Shown here one piece after another: positions 59,335 through 64,000 of a stretch of 64,000 nucleotides of DNA. The notes beneath the pieces were generated by a model that made no database searches, was not told the origin of the DNA, and saw only the letters and a list, made by a program, of their open reading frames with translations. Source of the DNA: Treponema sp. (GTDB lineage: Bacteria > Spirochaetota > Spirochaetia > Treponematales > Treponemataceae); assembly GCA_024400915.1 (NCBI GenBank), contig JAKSLX010000008.1, positions 1 to 64,000 of the forward strand. Reading direction: 5' to 3'. Position numbers and translations under genes: made by a program. Positions within the stretch are counted from its first letter, which is position 1; each line of letters begins with the position of its first letter.

Positions 59335-62300
59335 ATGTTTGCAAAAAGCAAAACAATCAACCGTACGTACTTGGGCAAAGACATCCAGGACTTCATGGAA
59401 TTGCCTAATCTCATCGACATTCAGCTTTCTTCCTTCGAATATTTCATTCAGCGTGAAAGAATGGAAAAAGGTGAACCTCTCTTAAACCAGGGTCTTCAGG
59501 AAGTATTCACTTCTACATTCCCAATTGAAAGCCCAGACGGAAACATGTCAATTGAATTCGACCACTATACAATTGACTTCAAGAATCCAAAATATCCTGA
59601 ACTGGACTGCAAGAAAAAGGGTACTTCTTACACTGTAGGACTCAAGGCTTGCCTTAGACTCAATTTCAAGGAAACTGGTGCTCTTTTTGAAAGAGAAGTT
59701 TTCATGGGTGACATTCCGCTCATGACAGACCGCGGTACCTTCATCATCAATGGTGCTGAACGCGTTGTTGTTTCTCAGATTCACCGTTCGCCTGGAGTTA
59801 TCTTCCAGAATGAAAAGGGTGTTCTCTCAAGCCGCATCATCCCATATCGCGGATCATGGCTTGAATTTGAAATTGACCAGAAAAAGGAACTCATCTACGC
59901 AAAGATTGACCGCAAGAAGAAAATTCTGGGAACAATCTTCCTCCGTGCACTCGGATATACAACACGTGAAGACATCATCAACTGTTTCTATGTGACAGAA
60001 GATATAAAGATTCCATCTGATGCAGAAAAGCGTGAAGAACTTTCAGGAAAAGTTCTCGGAAAGAATATATTTATCAAGGACGAAGAATCCGGCGAAGAAA
60101 AGAAACTCTTCCGCGCAGGTGACAAGCTTCATCCTCATGATCTTGATGCCCTTGTTGCCAACAACATCAAGGAAATCAATGTAATCAAGCTTGATACAAA
60201 GAAGAATAAGGACGACAAGAACCTTTCCCTCAACAGTGAAATGATCATCAACTGTTTTGAGAAGGAAGAAATCACATTCTCTAAGGACGGTTGCGAAACT
60301 CCAGAAGAACCATCCAAGGAAGAATGTATTTCAAAGGTATACGCAGTTCTTCAGCCTGGTGAACCAATCACTATTGAACAGGCAGAACGTGACCTTACAA
60401 CAATGTTCTTCAGCATCCGCCGCTATGACCTCGGTCGCGTAGGACGCTACAAGCTCAACAAGAAATTCGGATATGAAAATCCTGTAGAAGATCTTACTCT
60501 TACAAAGGACGACATCATCCACACAATGAAGCACCTCGTAGAAGTTTACATCCGTGCAGAAGACACAGACGATATCGATCATCTTGGTCGCCGTCGTGTT
60601 CGTTCAGTAGGAGAACTTCTTACAACTTCATTCAAGGCCGCTTTCTCACGCATGGAACGCATTGCAAAGGAACGCATGAACGGCAAGGAAATTGATACTT
60701 TGAGACCACAGGATCTCATTTCAATGAAGCCATTGCAGTCGGCAATCCGCGACTTCTATGCATCAAGCCAGCTTTCTCAGTTTATGGATCAGTGTAACCC
60801 TCTTGCAGAGCTTACACATAAACGCCGTATGTCAGCCCTCGGTCCAGGTGGTCTTTCACGCGAAAGAGCAGGTTTCGAAGTTCGTGACGTTCACTACACA
60901 CACTATGGACGCATGTGTCCTATCGAAACTCCTGAAGGACCAAACATCGGTTTGATCGTTTCTCTTTCTATCTTTACAAGAGTTAACGATTACGGATTCC
61001 TTGAAGAACCATATCGCAAGGTTGTAAACGGAAAGGCTACAAACGAAGTTGACTTCCTTGATCCAGATGACGAAGACAAGTATTACATCGGACAGGTAAC
61101 TGAAGGCATGAAGAAGGATGGTTCGTTCCCAACAGACCTCGTTTCTTCACGTCGCCGCGGTGACTATACAAACCGCTCGCCAAAGGACATCCAGTACATG
61201 GACGTTTCCCCACGCCAGGTTATCTCTGTTTCAGCATCCCTTGTTCCATTCCTTGAACACGATGATGCTAACCGTGCCCTCATGGGTTGTAACATGCAGC
61301 GCCAGGCAGTTCCTCTCTTGTTCCCAGAGCCACCACATGTTGGTACTGGTATGGAACGCAAGACAGCTTATGACTCAGGTGTTCTCGTAAAGGCTCGCCG
61401 TGCAGGTGAAGTTGTATGGGTAGAATCAGACCTCATCAAGGTTAAGCCAGAGGGTGTAAGGGGACAGATCGACGAATATTCTCTCCTCAAGTACCAGAAG
61501 AACAACTCGGATACATGTAACCACCAGCGCCCTGTAGTTCAGGTTGGCGACAAAGTAGAAGCAGGTACAGTTCTTGCAGACGGACCAGCTACATTCAACG
61601 GAGAACTTGCACTTGGTCGCAACCTTCTCGTTGGTTTCGTACCTTGGAACGGTTACAACTACGAAGACGCTGTTCTCATTTCACAGCGCGTAGTAAGGGA
61701 AGATATGTATACATCTATGCATATCCACGAATTCGAAGTTGAAATCCGTGAAACAAAGCTCGGACCAGAACGCATTACACGTGATATCCCAAGCACATCT
61801 GAAAAGGTTCTCGATAACCTTGATGCAGAAGGTATTGTTCGCATCGGTGCCAAGGTTCGTTCAGGAGACATCCTTGTTGGTAAGGTAACTCCAAAGAGCG
61901 AAACAGAAACAACACCGGAATTCAAGCTTCTTAACTCCATCTTCGGTGAAAAGGCTAAGGAAGTTCGTGATTCTTCACTCAAACTCCCACACGGAAGCCA
62001 GGGTGTTGTTATTGACATTCAGCGCCTCAAGAGATCTGAAGGCGATGAACTCCAGCCAGGTGTTGATGAAAAGGTAAAGGTTATCATCGCTGAAAAGCGT
62101 AAGCTTGTTGTCGGTGACAAGATGGCCGGACGCCACGGAAACAAGGGTGTTGTTGCACGTATTCTCCCTGTAGAAGACATGCCATACCTTGAAGACGGTA
62201 CTCCACTCGATATCTGTCTTAACCCTCTTGGTGTTCCATCTCGTATGAACATCGGTCAGGTTATGGAAAACGAACTTGGTATCGCCGGACACTTCCTTGA

Positions 62301-62883
62301 CGAATGGTATTCATCACCAGCATTCCAGACACCAAGCCAGGAACAGATTGCTGAAAAACTCGTTCAGGCTGGACTTTCTCCAGACTGTAAGCAGATTGTT
62401 CATGACGGTTTCACAGGTGAACCATTCCTTAACCCAATCTTTGTTGGATGTACATACTTCATGAAGCTCCATCACCTTGTTGATGATAAGATGCATGCAC
62501 GTTCAACAGGACCTTACTCACTCGTTACTCAGCAGCCACTTGGTGGTAAGGCTCAGTTCGGTGGTCAGCGTCTCGGAGAAATGGAAGTTTGGGCTCTCGA
62601 AGCTTACGGTGCATCAAATACACTTCAGGAAATGATGACAATCAAGTCCGATGACATGAATGGTCGTTCTAAGGTTTATGAATCAATCGTTAAGGGTGAA
62701 CCTGCAGCACCAATTGGTGTACCAGAATCATTCAACGTTATGGTTCAGGAACTTCGCGGCCTTGCATTGAACTTTACAATTTATGATGACAAGGGCAAAC
62801 AGATTGCTCTTACAGAAAGAGACCAGGAACTCATCGATAAGGTAGGATCTGGATTCGATAAGGAGGAGAATGAAAATGCGTGA
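59335..62883 (+). CDS. rpoB: RNA polymerase beta subunit
   Basis: A 1182-residue beta subunit. The rifampicin pocket SQLSQFMDQCNPLAELTHKR followed by RMSALGPGG is complete; the Asn at the E. coli 518 position is Cys, and the position equal to E. coli Ser531 is Ser. The active-site blocks include AYGASNTLQEM and GDKMAGRHGNKGVV. I place the start at 59335 (MFAKSKTINRTYLG); an upstream in-frame ATG at 59299 has no binding site. The length suits a spirochaete beta subunit without large insertions. Confidence 0.97.
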   Translation: MFAKSKTINRTYLGKDIQDFMELPNLIDIQLSSFEYFIQRERMEKGEPLLNQGLQEVFTSTFPIESPDGNMSIEFDHYTIDFKNPKYPELDCKKKGTSYTVGLKACLRLNFKETGALFEREVFMGDIPLMTDRGTFIINGAERVVVSQIHRSPGVIFQNEKGVLSSRIIPYRGSWLEFEIDQKKELIYAKIDRKKKILGTIFLRALGYTTREDIINCFYVTEDIKIPSDAEKREELSGKVLGKNIFIKDEESGEEKKLFRAGDKLHPHDLDALVANNIKEINVIKLDTKKNKDDKNLSLNSEMIINCFEKEEITFSKDGCETPEEPSKEECISKVYAVLQPGEPITIEQAERDLTTMFFSIRRYDLGRVGRYKLNKKFGYENPVEDLTLTKDDIIHTMKHLVEVYIRAEDTDDIDHLGRRRVRSVGELLTTSFKAAFSRMERIAKERMNGKEIDTLRPQDLISMKPLQSAIRDFYASSQLSQFMDQCNPLAELTHKRRMSALGPGGLSRERAGFEVRDVHYTHYGRMCPIETPEGPNIGLIVSLSIFTRVNDYGFLEEPYRKVVNGKATNEVDFLDPDDEDKYYIGQVTEGMKKDGSFPTDLVSSRRRGDYTNRSPKDIQYMDVSPRQVISVSASLVPFLEHDDANRALMGCNMQRQAVPLLFPEPPHVGTGMERKTAYDSGVLVKARRAGEVVWVESDLIKVKPEGVRGQIDEYSLLKYQKNNSDTCNHQRPVVQVGDKVEAGTVLADGPATFNGELALGRNLLVGFVPWNGYNYEDAVLISQRVVREDMYTSMHIHEFEVEIRETKLGPERITRDIPSTSEKVLDNLDAEGIVRIGAKVRSGDILVGKVTPKSETETTPEFKLLNSIFGEKAKEVRDSSLKLPHGSQGVVIDIQRLKRSEGDELQPGVDEKVKVIIAEKRKLVVGDKMAGRHGNKGVVARILPVEDMPYLEDGTPLDICLNPLGVPSRMNIGQVMENELGIAGHFLDEWYSSPAFQTPSQEQIAEKLVQAGLSPDCKQIVHDGFTGEPFLNPIFVGCTYFMKLHHLVDDKMHARSTGPYSLVTQQPLGGKAQFGGQRLGEMEVWALEAYGASNTLQEMMTIKSDDMNGRSKVYESIVKGEPAAPIGVPESFNVMVQELRGLALNFTIYDDKGKQIALTERDQELIDKVGSGFDKEENENA

Positions 62884-64000
62884 TATTCAGGATTTTTCAA
62901 GCCTTAAAATTACACTTGCTTCACCAGAAAACATCCGTTCATGGTCATATGGCGAAGTAAAGAAGCCTGAGACAATCAATTACCGTACCCTCCGTCCAGA
63001 AAGAGAAGGTCTTTTCTGTGAAAAAATCTTCGGTACTACAAAGGAATGGGAATGTTACTGCGGTAAGTTCAAGTCAATCCGCTATAAGGGTGTTGTATGT
63101 GACCGCTGTGGTGTTGAAGTTACACACTTCAAGGTTCGCCGCGAACGCACAGGACACATTGAACTTGCAGCTCCAGTAAGCCACATCTGGTACTATCACT
63201 CAGTTCCAAGCCGCATGGGTCTTCTTCTTGATCTCCCTGTAGCTTCATTGCGTTCAATTCTCTACTACGAAAAGTACATCGTGATTGAACCAGGTGATAC
63301 AGATCTTAAGAAAAATCAGCTTCTCACAGAAGAAGAATTCCAGGCTGCAGAAGAACGCTTCGGTGGATCTTTCACAGCCGGTATGGGTGCTGAAGCAATA
63401 AAGACATTGCTCGAAAACCTCAACCTTGACGAAATCGCTGCAGAACTTCGCGCAAAGATGATCGAAAAGGGACCAAAGAGCGACAAGCGCCTTCTTAAGA
63501 GAATCGAAATCATTGAAAACTTCCGCAGTTCAGAAAACAAGCCATCTTGGATGATTCTTGACGTAATTCCAGTAATTCCGCCTGATCTTCGTCCAATGGT
63601 TCAGCTTGACGGTGGACGTTTTGCTACATCTGACCTTAACGACCTCTATCGCCGCGTTATCAACCGTAACAACCGCCTTAGAAAGCTTCAGGGTCTTTCT
63701 GCACCGGACATCATCATCCGCAACGAAAAGCGCATGCTTCAGGAAGCTGTTGACTCATTGTTCGACAACTCTAAGCGCAAGCAGCGTGTCCTTAAGGGGG
63801 CAGCAAACCGTCCTCTCAAGTCAATTTCAGACATGCTCAAGGGTAAGCAGGGTCGTTTCCGCCAGAATCTTCTTGGTAAGCGTGTAGACTACTCTGGTCG
63901 TTCCGTTATCGTTGTTGGTCCAGAACTCAAGCTCTGGCAGTGTGGTCTTCCTGAAAAGATGGCTCTTGAACTTTTCAAGCCATTCATCATGAAGAAGCTC
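62876..64000 (+). CDS. rpoC: RNA polymerase beta' subunit, N-terminal part
   Basis: The frame opens at ATG 62876 with AAGGAGGAG before it, overlapping the rpoB stop by 8 bases, and runs to the window edge without a stop (375 codons). It starts MRDIQDFSSLKITLASPENI. The zinc knuckle ECYCGKFKS..CDRCGVEV and the DNA-binding block NFRQNLLGKRVDYSGRS-type region (GKQGRFRQNLLGKRVDYSGR) are present. The catalytic NADFDGD lies beyond the window. Confidence 0.96.
   Translation, partial: MRDIQDFSSLKITLASPENIRSWSYGEVKKPETINYRTLRPEREGLFCEKIFGTTKEWECYCGKFKSIRYKGVVCDRCGVEVTHFKVRRERTGHIELAAPVSHIWYYHSVPSRMGLLLDLPVASLRSILYYEKYIVIEPGDTDLKKNQLLTEEEFQAAEERFGGSFTAGMGAEAIKTLLENLNLDEIAAELRAKMIEKGPKSDKRLLKRIEIIENFRSSENKPSWMILDVIPVIPPDLRPMVQLDGGRFATSDLNDLYRRVINRNNRLRKLQGLSAPDIIIRNEKRMLQEAVDSLFDNSKRKQRVLKGAANRPLKSISDMLKGKQGRFRQNLLGKRVDYSGRSVIVVGPELKLWQCGLPEKMALELFKPFIMKKL

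Noticed and set aside
1..64000. CRISPR arrays, insertion sequences, prophage genes, rRNA genes
   Set aside because: No regularly spaced direct repeats, transposase or phage genes, or rRNA sequences were seen in the window.

Overview
The window looks like a chromosomal segment of a Treponema-type spirochaete, probably host-associated (gut, rumen or oral). The grounds are a bacterial XPB-type helicase paired with a helicase-associated partner, a fused AroD-AroE enzyme, the order tRNA-Thr / rpmG / tRNA-Trp / secE / nusG / rplKAJL / rpoBC, a STAS protein beside that block, many TTG/GTG starts, and several unassigned lipoproteins and periplasmic proteins. The species cannot be fixed from the sequence alone.

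Layout. (1) 1-7340 is a dense, single-strand (-) accessory string of small stand-alone enzymes: GNAT acetyltransferases, VOC/glyoxalase proteins, an APH-like kinase, a nucleotidyltransferase, a TrmO/TsaA protein, DUF3795 and DinB-like proteins and a C_GCAxxG_C_C protein. Broken gene pieces (AraC, GNAT) lie among them. (2) 7400-14260 holds an SH3-domain repeat protein, a dicarboxylate/amino-acid:cation symporter, a metallophosphoesterase lipoprotein coupled to an envelope protein, hslO (Hsp33) and a YARHG-domain protein. (3) 14350-19530 holds an HExxH protein, a secreted protein, rsmG, a duplicated-domain membrane protein and a membrane-anchored TPR protein with an Mrr-like tail. (4) 19570-23060 is a minus-strand amino-acid block: hisG, hisB, an Lrp/AsnC regulator and a class I aminotransferase, with perfect tandem hairpins after hisG and after the regulator. 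(5) 23170-27450 holds a PilZ-like protein and pyrB, pyrI and pyrC. A ~190-bp nested inverted repeat lies between pyrB and pyrI. (6) 27450-35940 is envelope biology: a Ste24 protease, a nitroreductase, an unassigned membrane-protein pair, an MgtC protein, an M30-like metalloprotease lipoprotein and a small secreted protein. (7) 36040-42170 holds the XPB pair, aroDE and rpiA. (8) 42165-52760 holds a shortened GH95-like protein, a methyltransferase, lgt and a MinD/FlhG-like ATPase, then ctp, rsmE, a WecG/TagA glycosyltransferase, an unusual sigma-54-type AAA+ protein, trmJ and a STAS/zinc-ribbon protein. (9) 53000-64000 holds a stand-alone AICAR transformylase, a short terminated RNA, serine acetyltransferase, then the translation/transcription block ending in a partial rpoC.

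Regulation read from sequence. Several genes have a -10 box only 6-8 nt before the start codon and no ribosome binding site, suggesting leaderless or near-leaderless mRNAs: hslO, the HExxH gene, pyrC, both genes of the divergent pair at 32.3 kb, the XPB gene and the FlhG-like gene. Close sigma-70 promoters with 17-bp spacing can be seen before hisG, the PilZ-like gene, the XPB gene, the AICAR transformylase and the small RNA. A terminator-like hairpin lies between rplL and rpoB.

The features most worth following are the small RNA or attenuator before cysE, the leaderless-start pattern, the tandem hairpins and nested repeat, the accessory string with its remnants, the shortened GH95 protein, the XPB pair, and the AAA+ protein that lacks a DNA-binding domain.
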